A DNA stretch of 22,044 nt. It comes from Hofstenia miamia (Eukaryota > Xenacoelomorpha > Acoela > Hofsteniidae). A program made the position numbers and the translations under genes. A model generated the notes under the pieces. It saw only the letters and a program-made list of their open reading frames with translations. It was not told where the DNA came from and searched no databases. The stretch's first letter is position 1. Each line of letters opens with the position of its first letter. Positions 1 through 10,379 of the stretch are shown piece by piece. The DNA is taken from positions 145,009 to 167,052 of the forward strand of contig CABFPE010000485.1 in assembly GCA_900660155.1 (NCBI GenBank), written 5' to 3'.

Positions 1-1190
1 AAGCTGTTAAACGTCCTTTTTTAGGCATTTTTGAAATCTTCAATAAAGCGTTGGACAGCTAATATCAGCTAAAAATTAAAAAATAGCCATAACTTGATAA
101 ATAATGACAGAAATTTCACAAAAATTTACAAAATAACGTACCTTGGTATCTTCTTCCAGTGACTAAAATTTCACTTTACAGAAGTTTATAATAATCTTAA
201 AATTAAGAAAATACTGATCTGCAATAAAGCGATGGACACAGTTTAGAATCGATGCAGTCAATTGACACTCAATCAAACGTTTCCTAGGAGATTGGTGATA
301 GTGAACAAGAAAATGGAATCTCCGAAGAATCGTATGTGTGCTGAAAATTATCAAATTCTGATGTTTAGAGGAAGAATCAAATGATGATGCTTAAACATAT
401 TTATAACTAAGGAATTTCATTTAGAGTCCAAGAGAAGAGCTGTATGCCAATATGACAGAAAAAAGTATATGACTTTATTATGCTTTTAATTAGGGATGGG
501 AGTAACTTCACCTAGGAATTCAAGACACAATTATATATGGTTTTTTTAATTTATATTGATTTTTGTTTGAATAATAAGAGTTTAAGAAGATTGTCGTGGT
601 AAGTCAGCTTTGTTTGTGCTGAATAAGATGCAACGCATAAAGTTCAAATATTTTTCAAAAAAGTACAATTTTATAATTACAAACCCTAAAAAAATATAAA
701 CCACGAAATATATATATTCATGATGTAAACAAGCCTCCAGGACACTTAATGGAAGATGCAGATTAATATCTGCTGAATGGAGTAAGCAATGTTAATACAG
801 TAAGCTACCTGGATTAACCAAACAAATATTGTTTGCTTGACTTCGAGAATCCAACAAGCCAATAGAAAGACACGTTTTGGCCATTACCGCCAAATGAGCG
901 GCAGGAGATTTTCTGTTGGACTCTGTGAAGTTGAGCGCAGTGAAAAGCTTATAAAATTGAAAAAAATTTTCAATGAACGCAGTAGTGATGATTTGTGTAC
1001 AATTATGAATATAAATATGGACAAAGCTTAATTTGAAAACCAATTTTTAACCGATTTTTTAGAACTTAATGATTTCGTAATTGAGGTATTTGGGCATCGG
1101 GATGGAAATGTTTCTAATCAAATCCAAGACATCATCAGTAATTGAACAGAATGTAAGCATATTCTAGTTCAATCTCAAGCTTAGGTATTT
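1..1190. other. Gene-poor AT-rich stretch, no confident gene
   Basis: I see no convincing gene here. Two weak signals on the minus strand are treated as a finding: a possible 21-nt exon (162-142) and a possible exon running off the window (58-1), with matching phase. An 18-bp motif, aataaagcgNtggaca with one variable base, occurs at about 42-57 and again at about 224-239. The plus-strand frame across 837-1031 is short and resembles nothing I know. Low-complexity A/T runs are frequent. Confidence 0.5.
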
Positions 1191-1205
1191 TCTAAATATT
1201 TTACA

Positions 1206-1310
1206 TTGACAAATCGAAGTGGACTTACAGTTCCATCAGAGCCAATGTGCAGGATTATTTCAGAAATATTTCAATTGCTACTTACAAATGAAGAAATCAT
1301 CTTTTACTAA
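1206..1310 (+). pseudogene. Possible transposase C-terminal relic (P-element/THAP-like pattern)
   Basis: A 34-codon open segment ends at TAA 1308-1310. It contains the pattern NRSGLTVPSE followed by an amphipathic stretch with ISEIFQLL. A similar 'N-R-G-G-L-x-x-P-S' signature occurs near the C-terminus of P-element/THAP9-like transposases and related invertebrate elements, after their 'GY' motif. That is known family pattern; the link to this segment is my inference from about ten residues. Upstream frames (about 1050-1135) are open but interrupted. It could equally be chance. Confidence 0.2.
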
Positions 1311-1439
1311 AAACAGACAATTTTGGGGAAAGTTATTCCTTAAGTTTTCTCATTAAATAAGTTCCAAATATATGGGCAAATCACATAATGAAAATTACTA
1401 CTTGGTTATTCAATGTACCTCTAATGTGTCAAAATTGAC

Positions 1440-2250
1440 AATAATTTATCGTCCTTTCTCCATTTGAAATGTGGCGTTTCCCACGGATCGGTGCGTGGGC
1501 CGATTCTTGTTACTTTGTATACATCACTAATTGCTGATATAGCGCACAAACACGGACTCTCGATACATATGTATGCTGATGATTCACAACTGTACTTGGT
1601 TTTTTCTCCTAACTTAGATTTTAGCGACAAAATTGCATCGCTTGAATTATGCTTAGATGAAATCAGGCTTTAGATGGCATCAACTTTTCTTTGTTTAAAT
1701 GACAATAAATCTATCTTCAAGACATTATGTTGCAAATCGCAAGAAAAAGAATTGTCACTTCTAAAATTGGCAATGTTGCAGTTCATCCCAGTCTTGAGCC
1801 TGAGTTAAACATTGGTGAATGGTTTGAGAATATCTTTACTATGGTCGAACATATCAGGTCGGTTTTTGTCACAGTGTAAATTACCATATTTACAAGTAAT
1901 GGAAAATTCGCAAATATTTGGATTGCAATGCAACTATTGAACTTGTGAACAGATTTGTTCTTTCTAGATTGGATCAAAATAACACTCTTTTATATGAATT
2001 CCCTTGTGTCATTGAGAAAAGATGTAGAAAGCGCAGAATGCTGTCGCACGATTGATATATTATAAATAATCGCAATGAACATGTGACTTAATGTTTATTG
2101 AATTTCATTGGCTCCCTATAAAATATGGTATATGGTATAAAACTGCAATTATGATTTTTAAGTGTCTCCCTGGAACGGCTCCAGAAAATCTAATTGAATT
2201 AATCATCCCTATCTTCTACCCGAAGAAAGGATTATGAAACAGATGTCTAT
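1440..2250 (+). pseudogene. Degenerate non-LTR retrotransposon reverse transcriptase (CR1/jockey-like)
   Basis: A decayed LINE reverse transcriptase on the plus strand. Its best-preserved part has a GVSHGSVRGPIL block (ancestral GVPQGSVLGPIL, RT motif B) at about 1470-1505. The catalytic YADD motif C is at 1572-1583, followed by SQLYL. The frame then breaks at TAG 1672-1674, where an ancestral Trp is likely. Further downstream in shifted frames are LDQNNTLLY (ancestral LDYCNSLLY) near 1970, HWLPIKYG at 2106 onward, and KCLPGTAPE near 2160-2190. All are signatures of the CR1-like C-terminal region. No endonuclease domain or terminus is recognisable. It differs from the intact LINE at 12836-14362, which has FADD rather than YADD, so it is an older, separate family. 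Several stops and frameshifts make it non-functional. Confidence 0.75.
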
Positions 2251-3080
2251 TGGAACTAAAATATATCGAGTGAAACATGTACATTAATACATCTCAATAA
2301 CGTAGAAACTGCACCAAACGGAATTCTTTATCTCAAATGATGCGGATACATTATATATCAGTTCTGACAGCAGTCTTGTATTTCAAGTGGTACAATTCTA
2401 TAGTCATCGTTAATTTAAATAAAGCTATTCACTCTGTCCTAATCTGTATGCTAAACTCATCCGCATACTTCTCTATAAAGTATAATGATGATAAATTCAA
2501 AGCAAAATTTACTTTTGGTAGAAGATCATTAGAAGAGAGAGCCTCTGCAATCGAGGCGGGTACAGGAGGATGCATAAATATATCGACCGGTGCAGGTCTG
2601 CAGTACATAGGCTAAGTAAAAATATAAAATATCAATAAATGTATTGAAATAATTTACATTATCTCAATTGAATGTGGAATCACCTCAAACTGCGAATTTG
2701 GGTCAACAAATATTAAACAAACTTAAAAGACATTTACAGCTGTCATTAAATTTCTTTCTGGAAGCCTTCAAAACGTTTACAGCTGTGTGTTGACTAAGTA
2801 AAATTGTTGGCAATGATTGAATCGGTTTTGAATGCAAAATAATGCATTTGCAAACGCTACACTATAGTTTTGTCTAGTTTTTTGTTCAATTAAAGGAATT
2901 TGTTTTGAAAGGAAATGGGTAAAAAATTCTGAATTAAAAAGGCCTGGCACACATATGGGCACAAAATCAGACTGGATTAAAATATCGTCAGCAAATTAAC
3001 CTGGGCATGTGCTGAAATTTCTAAAAAATATTTTTCTTGTTAATATAATTTCAAATTGCAAACAATTTTATAACACACGT
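2250..3080. other. No gene recognised
   Basis: This stretch between the LINE relic and the Tc1-like relic has only short open frames. The plus-strand frame at 2337-2615 overlaps where the RT C-terminus would end and matches nothing I know. I see no RNA gene or structured repeat. Confidence 0.4.
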
Positions 3081-3081
3081 T

Positions 3082-3960
3082 TTATTAATAAAAAATCGAG
3101 CATCCCTTATTTTGGTTAACCAATAGTAAGCGTTTTGGAAGGACACTATACCGTATATGGAAATAACCATCAGGTCTCGCAAAAAACTCTTTCAATGACA
3201 AAAAATTCGTCCAAATTTTAACAGTTAGCTTTCCATACTCAAAGTTTAAGAAGATGCCATCGATGATCTTGAAATGAGAACAGTACACTGGCCAGTTCAC
3301 ATCAGTTGCAATTTGCCATTATTCCAAGTACTCAATGACTTTCATGTATTTATGGCATATAGTATAATACTGCATGAACATGGTATATTCTTGCATCAGT
3401 GGCATCATACTGTTCCAGTGTTCTAATATACTGCTCGGAACACAATATGCCTTGAGCTCGAGCGATTACCTCGACTATCAATGACTTTGAATTTTGACAA
3501 TATCCAAAGTACTTTGATGGAAAGGGTATTTTGTGCCTTTTGACGAGCTATCGCATATGGAAGGAAAAAACAAAAGACGACTCGTAAGTCCAAACAGTTT
3601 TCCCACTGCAGCGCTGTATTGTGTAACACGTTTTCTTTATTCTTTAACACGTTTTCTTTATTTGTTTAGTTGATTTCGAAAATTAATAATATATTTCGTT
3701 AAATCCCTGAGACAGTGCACACACAGTAACCATGCGACTTTTTCAAAGTTCTTTGTGCGTTAAATCCGATTTCATTACGCACAATCGTATCAACAATCAC
3801 CGAGAGTGCTCTGTTGCCTTAGGAGTTTTCTTCCATTAACAAATTTTAATAATATCCCAATCAATAGACTCATGCACACCCACAATTTCTGAAATTTTCC
3901 AAAGTGATAATTTTTCCATGTATTTCTTAATGAGGAAGTCCCGCTTAAATAGTTATACTG
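3082..3960 (-). pseudogene. Tc1/mariner-like transposase relic
   Basis: Read on the minus strand, scattered segments follow the order of a Tc1/mariner transposase. First comes a helix-turn-helix segment, KISEIVGVHES (3898-3867), like the first HTH of the DNA-binding domain. Next is GNRALSVIVDTIV (about 3818-3781), like the second HTH. Near the end are WPVYCSHFKIID (compare the family's 'WP-x-x-SPDLN-x-I-E') and then the terminal pattern LPKRLLLVNQNKGCSIFY followed by TAA at 3085. The last pattern matches the family's 'MPRR-x-x-AVI-x-AKGG-x-T-x-Y' ending. The catalytic core between them is not readable, and stops and frameshifts lie between segments. Terminal inverted repeats were not identified with confidence. 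The assignment rests on motif order, and the exact boundaries are estimates. Confidence 0.5.
3624..3663. repeat. 21-bp tandem duplication
   Basis: The sequence taacacgttttctttattct is present twice in tandem with a period of 21 nt. The two units are nearly identical. It lies inside the Tc1-like relic and looks like a small recent replication-slippage event. Confidence 0.8.
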
Positions 3961-3964
3961 CTAA

Positions 3965-4610
3965 AAATTTCATTCTATATGAAAAACATGAAAGGTGCCG
4001 GATAAAAATGGAACTTTTGTTGCTAGACCAATTGGAGGAATTCAAATTATTTCAAAATTAGCCTATCACATTGCGAGCTATAACTGGTTTAGCAACAAAA
4101 GTTTAATCGTTTGCTTAAATGTTCGAGCAATTATATTATGCACAATCTCTACAACGTAGAGTTACTTCAACAAACTCAATGGAGATTAATAAAATCAACT
4201 TTTCAGCTTTGGTCAATGGTTCTGCAAGCCGAAAAGAAATGATACTGGCAGAAAATAGAAGGCGTTTTCAAAATCATGTTTGATTTTTAATTTGTTGTGT
4301 AAATAAAATTATTTTAATATCATTTGTTGAATATGGGATATCTTCTAAGATTGATGTATTCATAAACACTAAGGTTATACATCTAAAAAAATTTCAAAAA
4401 TTTTCATGACCCGTGGTCGCAAATGATGAACTTTTATGTTATTATTCCAAAAATATTATTTAAGTTAGTTTGAACAAAATTCTCCCTTGCAAAAAAAATC
4501 GTCTTTTTAGTGTTCTCAGACACTGACTTCTTGTTAACTACAGGATGGCCCACGTTTCTGAAAACGTCAAGAAATGCTCGGCATCATGAACTAAAAATCT
4601 GACTGATACA
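3965..4610. other. No gene recognised
   Basis: AT-rich sequence between two element relics, with only short open frames and no recognised motif. The segment at 3988-4030 (ggtgccggataaaaatgg) could be the outer end of the Tc1-like relic, but I could not find a convincing partner repeat near 2950. Confidence 0.35.
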
Positions 4611-4616
4611 TCCAAT

Positions 4617-5085
4617 ATGTTATGGCGAAGGGATCATAAGATGGTTGAAACTCCTAGCACTTATGTACACCTTCCAAAAAAGAAAGAAGTGTTTTTTTGC
4701 TTTTACTCTTACCTAATTTTGGATAAGATGAAGAAAAAAGTCAGAATAGATATGTTGGCTGATGAATTACAAAGTCTCTGGAGCAATATGAGTTCCCATC
4801 AGTAACGAAGCACTGGTAGATGCATGTGAGAAAAATAGAAAGAGAAAATCAGAATCGTTTGAAGAAGAAATTGAGAACATATTTGATATAACCAAGATAG
4901 ACGGTGTCTGCCATGTGAGGAGTACAAGAAGCTCCACCAGCTACAAAATTTATTCCAAGAGGCAAGTCGGCCACAGAACAAGCAAATCAGCGCCAAAGTC
5001 CTCCATCCAAGAAAATAATGAGAGGACACACGTGGAATCATTAGGGAGACATGGGACACACTACTCAGAGAGGTCAGCAGCAGTG
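4617..5085 (+). pseudogene. Frame-broken copy of a repeated invertebrate ORF (unnamed family)
   Basis: A coding-like stretch that changes frame twice. In frame 1 (4617-4788) it reads through LWRRDHKMVETP, VHLPKKKEVFF and MLADELQSLW. It continues in a second frame at 4790-4816 as EFPSVTKHW, and in a third from about 4807 to 5085 as DACEKNRKRK, FEEEIENIFDITKIDG and QVGHRTSKSAPKSSI. The succession 'LW-x-x-M-E-F-P', 'FDITK-[IV]-x-G', then 'VG-x-x-T-x-K-x-AP-x-x-S-I' is one I associate with an abundant uncharacterised ORF found in many insect genomes. I cannot name its element. The shifts are consistent with two small deletions, so this copy is dead. The remainder of the third frame to 5184 looks like random extension. 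Confidence 0.45.
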
Positions 5086-5545
5086 ATGATGTCAATGTTA
5101 CAAGGCATTTCATTCATCAACAAAACATGGGTTTCCAATCAGAAATTTGGAGAAATTTGCATTAAATACATCTGTAATGACTGAAATAATAATCATTAGC
5201 TATGGATTGCAATGTCATCATTAAATTATTATAAGCAACATCGAGTTAGCAATTGTAATTACTACGCCAATCGATGTCAACAACGGTTCAAACCTAGCTA
5301 CAGTTATTCTGAAAAATCCTCTGTAGACAAACAATCTTTAAACGAATTGTCATTTTTTACTAAGTGGTTCCTATATCAACCCCTCCTATAAATATTTACA
5401 TTTGGCTACCAAATAATTTTCAACTTTGCACAAACAAATATTTATGATCAATATAAATGAAGATTCAATAGTGAGAATAACAGCCAAAATAAAAAAAACA
5501 TTGTATCACATCAAATAATTTTATTGTTAAATATTTATCCGCCAA
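5085..5545. other. No gene recognised
   Basis: AT-rich sequence with no motif or structure that I can support. Confidence 0.4.
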
Positions 5546-5550
5546 ATTAA

Positions 5551-5754
5551 CACCAATATAACCCTTTTCTTTCCTACTATTACTATTACATTTACACACA
5601 ACATTTGGGATGGCGTATATTTTTAGACTATTTTAGGGCTGAAGCAGTCAGTAGCAGTAAACCGGACAAGCTGTGTCAAGCACACAACACGCAGCTCTGG
5701 TTGATTTCAGAATCAAATTGGCGAATGTATGCAGGCCAATGGTGGTTTATTTGA
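5551..5754 (+). other. Stop-free, relatively GC-rich open segment lacking a start codon
   Basis: Sixty-seven codons are open from just after a TAA to TGA 5752-5754, with no ATG until near the end. The local base composition (about 5630-5750) is clearly less AT-rich than its surroundings. The translated segment has a coding-like mix, including RAEAVSSSKPDKLCQ, LWLISESNWRMYAGQWW. No splice acceptor of quality precedes it. I do not recognise a family. It might be an exon, a piece of a transposon, or a composition artefact. The opposite strand also has long open stretches. Confidence 0.25.
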
Positions 5755-5981
5755 AAAGGCAATCTTTTCTTCTCACATATTACATTTAAATAGTAAGAAA
5801 GTTATGCTGGCTTTCTTTTAATTTAAAGTATCAAAATGTAGTGAAAAAAATCGGCAAAGACTTTTGTTACACTTACACTATGTATAAGGATTCTGAATAC
5901 AATGTAAGCCTCTTATAAATGTAACTATTCAGCAGTTTTACAAACCAAATTGGGTACGGATTCGACTACATATGATTACTG

Positions 5982-5987
5982 TTTATT
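5982..5987 (-). promoter_or_regulatory. Candidate polyadenylation signal of the thioesterase gene
   Basis: AATAAA on the minus strand lies 40 nt downstream of the thioesterase stop codon (TAA, 6029-6027). This is a usual position for a 3' end with a short 3' UTR. No transcript evidence is available. Confidence 0.5.
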
Positions 5988-6026
5988 AGTAGTAAATAAA
6001 AACATATGAAGTTACCTAAATACAAT

Positions 6027-9000
6027 TTATGCCAATCTTTTTTGAATAAATGATTGAACATCGTTCATTTCTTCTTCACAGGTACCATGTCCAATGTTTT
6101 GGTAGGTCTTGAGTTCACAACTGGCAGTGTGATTCTTTATTTTTTCATGAGTCATCACTGCGAATGCATAAGGAACCATTGCATCAGCAGTGCCATGCCC
6201 CTACATAAAAAATAGCGATTAATCAAATTTAAAATATTATCAATAAATGACATCTAACATAGAGGATTCAGCTATTTCAAAAGTGAAACAAATACAAACT
6301 AATGAAATATAGATTTCTAGTAACGAATTTAACTCGAAGAATCTTAAAATTTAACCAATGACAAAAAAACAAATTTTGAATTCGTATGCAACAAAAGATT
6401 TATCTATTAATGAGTGTTACATACAGGAGTGGAAAAGACATGTATTTAACCCATATTAACACAAGAATTTTTACAATATTTCGTGGTTTTTTCAAAAATG
6501 CTAATACCCAGGACTAAAAAAGATATATATTTAAAATCTGAAAACATGACAAGATTCACCCCTCATTCAATTAGGTTCTAAAACCGTGAAAGGTCACCTT
6601 TTTGAGGTGCCTCAATGAACTTAGGAGTCTACTTATAGAAAACGAAATTGCTTAAGTAAGTTGACGTCCCATAGGCATTAGACAGCCTCATCATCTGAAA
6701 ACGAGGTATAGAGAGAATGTAAACGTTTTTTAAAAATGGGATATTTCATTGAAAAATAATTGAGATTTTCAGGTGTCTCAGAAAGAGGAATAAATTTTAG
6801 CAACATTTTCACATGTATTTTAAGAAAAATTTCTGGAGAAACAGCCACTAGTTTTGGCAAGCAGTTAAGTTAACTACGCTTTTGCACTCACTGTTCTTGA
6901 AAAGAAAAAAACATTAATGAAATACTTTGAAAAAATAAATTGATTTAATCAACGCTTTAAACATGTTAAAACATATTACCACTTGGTCTCTTCTACAAAT
7001 ATGAGGAATGCAAATTATTAGAAAATCTTTGAAAATATTGCTGCCTCCAAATAGCGATAGAAGGCATGTGTTGAAAAGCAGTGAGGCAAGGAATAATTTT
7101 TGAAAAGAGACATTTGGTAGAATTTGATCCAAAGCAGCGTGAAACAGATTAACATCTGGAAAAGAGAACAGACACCGCTCACGCAGTGTGAGCATTGACC
7201 TTAAACTACACGAATTACGGGATTGAAAAAAAATCTGCAAACAATACAAAAACGACATCTAACGTTAAAAATACACGTACAGAAAAAATGAACAAAATTT
7301 GGCTCTAAATTTTACAATGTTTATTTTTTCATAGTTTTACTATGCTATCACATGGATGCGAAGCAATAACCTCCATTCCTACACAACGCCGTTGGTAATT
7401 AAACGCTACAAGCGTGAAAGAATTAATGTCGTACGAATGACACACATCGCGTGTATCACATGTGTCGTTAATTATTGGATTCACGTTGCGCTAACGTTAA
7501 AGGGAAGGGGAAAATGCCAAAGAAAAATTTGGCGTTATCACGTTGACGAAACCAAATTCTAGAAACCAAATTCGCCTCATATATTTACAGGCCTGTGGCT
7601 TGCATTTGAAATTTAGGGGGCCATGGCCCCGCAATAAATTAATCATAGTTTTACTCATATGAAGTTTCACACTTTTTCATTGAATTTTTAAATAGAATGG
7701 CATTAATATTTTATATATTTCAACTAAAATATATTCACTCTAACTTAGTTACAGAATATTAGAATTAATAATATGGAGTTTTGTATTCAGGATGAAAAGA
7801 GGGCCCAGTGGCCCAACAGGGAGGGCCATGACCCCCTGGCCCTCCCCTAAGGCGCCTTCTTTGAAATAGGCTTATATTATTGAAAAATACTCGTGTTGCA
7901 AAATGCATTTGGCAGAATCTGATTTTAATCATTCGACAACAGTTAGAAAAAATTAAGAATAAACTTTACGAATTCAACCCAATGCGAAAGAAGGGGGAGA
8001 TGTCCTTTCTGTTTAAAAATTCAAATGCAAAAATACAATAAGATTTGTTTACTAGGCTGAACAAAATCCACTCTGGGCACATCATTAATTGATTTGAAAG
8101 AGGAAATAGTCTGTTAAATTTTACTAAATATGCGCTTTTTAAGTCTAAAAGTTTTCGAGTAACAAAGACCGAAACAACCCGAACCCGCGTCATTAAGAAA
8201 AATAGAATCGGAAATTTTTTGGGCTGTTTGGAATGGCGAGAAAGTGGAAGACTTCATTTAAATTTTCTATAAATTGCTTCGATTTACAACATTTTCACAA
8301 CGATATTCACACTGAGATGTCTGATGAGAACACAATTTATTCAAACTAATTAATATTTCGTCTGCTAGTTTGTGCCTGTATTGCCCAACGAATGACACAA
8401 CTTACAAACAAATTGTAACCATAAAAGTTAAAGAGAATAACGGTCGATATTTTAAAAATTAAACATTAAAAGCATTATCACGTAATATTCTCACATACAT
8501 TATGGGAAATATAATGCATAAATTTAAAAATGACAATTCATGTAAATTGAAACGTTTTGCAAGTTAATATATACCATTATACACAAGCTTGCATCAATTA
8601 ATTAAATAAATTGTTTGATTTTAGAAGATAAAATCTGCTATATGCATTCTACTAATGATTTATTGAGTAAGGCGAGGATTCTAAAATGCTTTGCTATCAA
8701 GTGAAAAATATGACCTGCAAAATTATAAAATTGAAAAATCTTTCAGTTGCATAAATGATATTTATGTATATTTAAGAAAAAAAATTCACCATTAAAATGT
8801 GTAAGTCAGTAGCTTGTAATCGAGTTTTAAATGCTAAAGGAAGCCAAGTGCTTAGTCCAATAACACCTGCAAAGTTACATCCACTAGTCATGGCTGTATA
8901 AAGCGCAACAGCTCCACCCTAAATCAACAAAATACAGACTATACACATTCTGGAATGCATTATACTTGCGAAAATCCACCAAGGATGATTCTATTATTCG

Positions 9001-10368
9001 GTATTCCTTCAGCGTTTAATTCATCAACCATTGCTAATAAATTTGAACTAGCTTTCTTAACACCTTCTTCGTCTTCGGCCTCTTTGATAGCAGCTAGTGA
9101 GCGAATATCAAACCAACTCGGCATTTCTGTGCCGTGATTTATAGTAACAGGGCATTTCGGAGCAGTGGGAAAAATTTGACGAACATTGCAAAGTGATAAA
9201 CTCTAAACAGATTTTAGAATAAATGAATCCTAAATAAATATTGTGTAATGATTCTGATATTAATTGAAAAATCGTGAGGCTATTGCAAACTAGGGCTGGC
9301 GATTAACGATCGACTAATCGGAGGACAAACCGATTATCGGGTAGGAACGGGTACGATTAATTTGATTGAAAAATACTTAAAAAAGAAAAAATTTATTTCC
9401 AAATAATTTCAAGAATAATCAATTCACGGAACATTTCGCGATCAAAGGATTCCCTCTTTGAAGTGATAATGTTTCCTGCATCAGACCAGAGCCTTTCACT
9501 TGGCAAGGCGATCGCTGGAATTGAGTGGAAAACTTTTGCTGCATCCGAAAATTTTGGAAATTTTTTTGTGTGATATCTTTCACCAATGCAGGGGATCCTG
9601 ATCCATACATATTTTTGGTTCATGTAAATAAAGAGTCCACTCGCGATCAAATTAACTGTGCTTCTGGTCTGAAAGAATGGAACACTTCTAATTCGCAAAT
9701 TAGGAATACACTAGATTCAAAATCTTTGACGCAAGTAAAGACGCAACAATCCACCACACAGGCTGTCCACTGATTGAATCAATATGCTATTGCGTCACGT
9801 TTTATTGAAATGAAAGTAGATGGCCAATGTGTGTTCGCTCGATTTCAACAGCCAAAAGGTTGGGGTTTAAATATCCGAGTTGCGATTGCAGCGTCTGATT
9901 GATTAAAGTAGTTCCGATCGAGCAACAATTAATTATATTCAAAACTAATATATACTAGCAAAATAAAAACAGGAAAAATCATTAGGAATGTTTCTCGCTC
10001 AAAAATAATGTGCATGAAAAAAAATTTAATAAAAATTAAATATATATTAGCTGTGTTATCTAATCATTCGAGCAAATTAGTTTCGCCCAATATTAATAAA
10101 AAAACTATTTGTAAAAGGAAAAGTTTTTTAAAGAGTTGCGTCATCACACTACAAGATAGCGTCCTAACTACTTAACAATACAGACATTCTACACTGCTAA
10201 TGTACAGCATCTTGCTTTTGCAAGCATTGGTAGAATATCATTCGTTTGGTAAATTAGGAAATGACTTACTTTAAAGCCCATAGACCAACTTTGGCCTGTA
10301 TCGCCTAGGCCATGAAGAAAGATAAGTGCGCCAGTTTTAACAGCTCGGTTAAATACAATTGTCTCCAT
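6027..10368 (-). CDS. Acyl-protein thioesterase (LYPLA1/LYPLA2 family), complete, four coding exons
   Basis: A serine hydrolase that removes palmitate from cysteines of membrane-anchored proteins; the family is cytosolic and alpha/beta-hydrolase fold. Coding exons: 10368-10270 (33 codons), 9202-8966 (79), 8918-8790 (43), 6200-6027 (57 plus TAA), giving 212 aa. All introns are GT-AG and phase 0. Exon 1 gives FLHGLGDTG (oxyanion region, residues 17-25). Exon 2 has MPSWFDI (about 60-66) and ends in GGFSQ. Exon 3 starts GGA, completing GFSQGGA with nucleophile Ser111. Exon 4 has GHGTAD (Asp161) and NIGHG (His193). The Met at 10368 gives the N-terminal length usual for the family. A good acceptor (tctctttcag) at 10380 implies an upstream 5' UTR exon. 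The protein is a little shorter than the typical 220-230 aa, mainly between Ser and Asp. Orthology to LYPLA1 versus LYPLA2 cannot be decided. Confidence 0.93.
6201..8789 (-). other. Thioesterase intron 3 (2,589 nt)
   Basis: The donor is ATG|GTGAAT at 8790/8789 and the acceptor is tttttatgtag|GGG at 6201/6200. The content is AT-rich. The minus-strand frame at 6914-7258 (114 codons) and plus frame at 7356-7562 match nothing I know. A GC-rich inverted patch sits at about 7590-7860. The large size contrasts with the 47-nt intron 2 of the same gene. Confidence 0.8.
7590..7860. repeat. GC-rich inverted-repeat patch, probable transposon remnant
   Basis: Two GC-rich blocks face each other about 200 nt apart in an otherwise AT-rich intron. 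The left block, tttagggggccatggcccc, is at 7612-7630. The right block is at 7801-7855 and its reverse complement begins ttaggggagggccagggggtc. Both contain a gggccatgg/ccatgaccc core and each can fold on itself. Similar ggggccatggcccc ends occur at termini of some invertebrate DNA transposons. That comparison is from memory and the family is not assigned. Confidence 0.4.
8919..8965 (-). other. 47-nt mini-intron (thioesterase intron 2)
   Basis: The donor CAA|GTATAATG (8966/8965) and acceptor tgttgatttag|GGTGGAGCT (8919/8918) enclose exactly 47 nt. Splicing joins TCG CAA to GGT GGA and restores the invariant GFSQGGA nucleophile elbow, which strongly supports the intron. Without splicing the frame is lost. 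Confidence 0.92.
9291..9698 (-). mobile_element. hAT transposon 3' remnant inside thioesterase intron 1
   Basis: The minus-strand frame 9698-9393 ends in a hAT C-terminal dimerisation pattern: KVFHSIPAIALPSERLWSD, then AGNIITSKRESF and LIILEIIWK before the stop. This matches the known 'SIPA-x-x-x-x-SER-x-x-S-x-AG' hAT signature. About 90 nt beyond the stop lies tagggctggcgattaacgatcg (9291-9312) with repeated attaacgat/ctaatcg units, the form of a hAT terminal inverted repeat. The N-terminal two thirds of the transposase, including the DDE residues and BED finger, and the other terminus are missing. It is a 3' fragment in the same orientation as the host gene. Confidence 0.75.
9705..10265. 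other. Remainder of thioesterase intron 1, no feature
   Basis: Intron 1 spans 10269-9203 (1,067 nt; donor AAA|GTAAGT, acceptor tgtttag|AGT). Apart from the hAT fragment its content is AT-rich and I see nothing else in it. Confidence 0.7.
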
Positions 10369-10379
10369 TGGACTTAAAT

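Noticed and set aside
2940..4030. Terminal inverted repeats for the Tc1-like relic (ggcctggcacac near 2942 and ggtgccggata near 3992)
   Set aside because: The match is too short and imperfect to distinguish from chance.
4799..5113. Minus-strand 104-codon open frame
   Set aside because: Shadow of the plus-strand pseudogene; no motifs.
6914..7258. Minus-strand 114-codon open frame with hydrophobic segments
   Set aside because: It lies inside a thioesterase intron, has no recognisable family and its composition fits AT-rich chance. The plus strand is equally unconvincing.
9525..9773. Plus-strand 82-codon frame
   Set aside because: Antisense to the hAT fragment.
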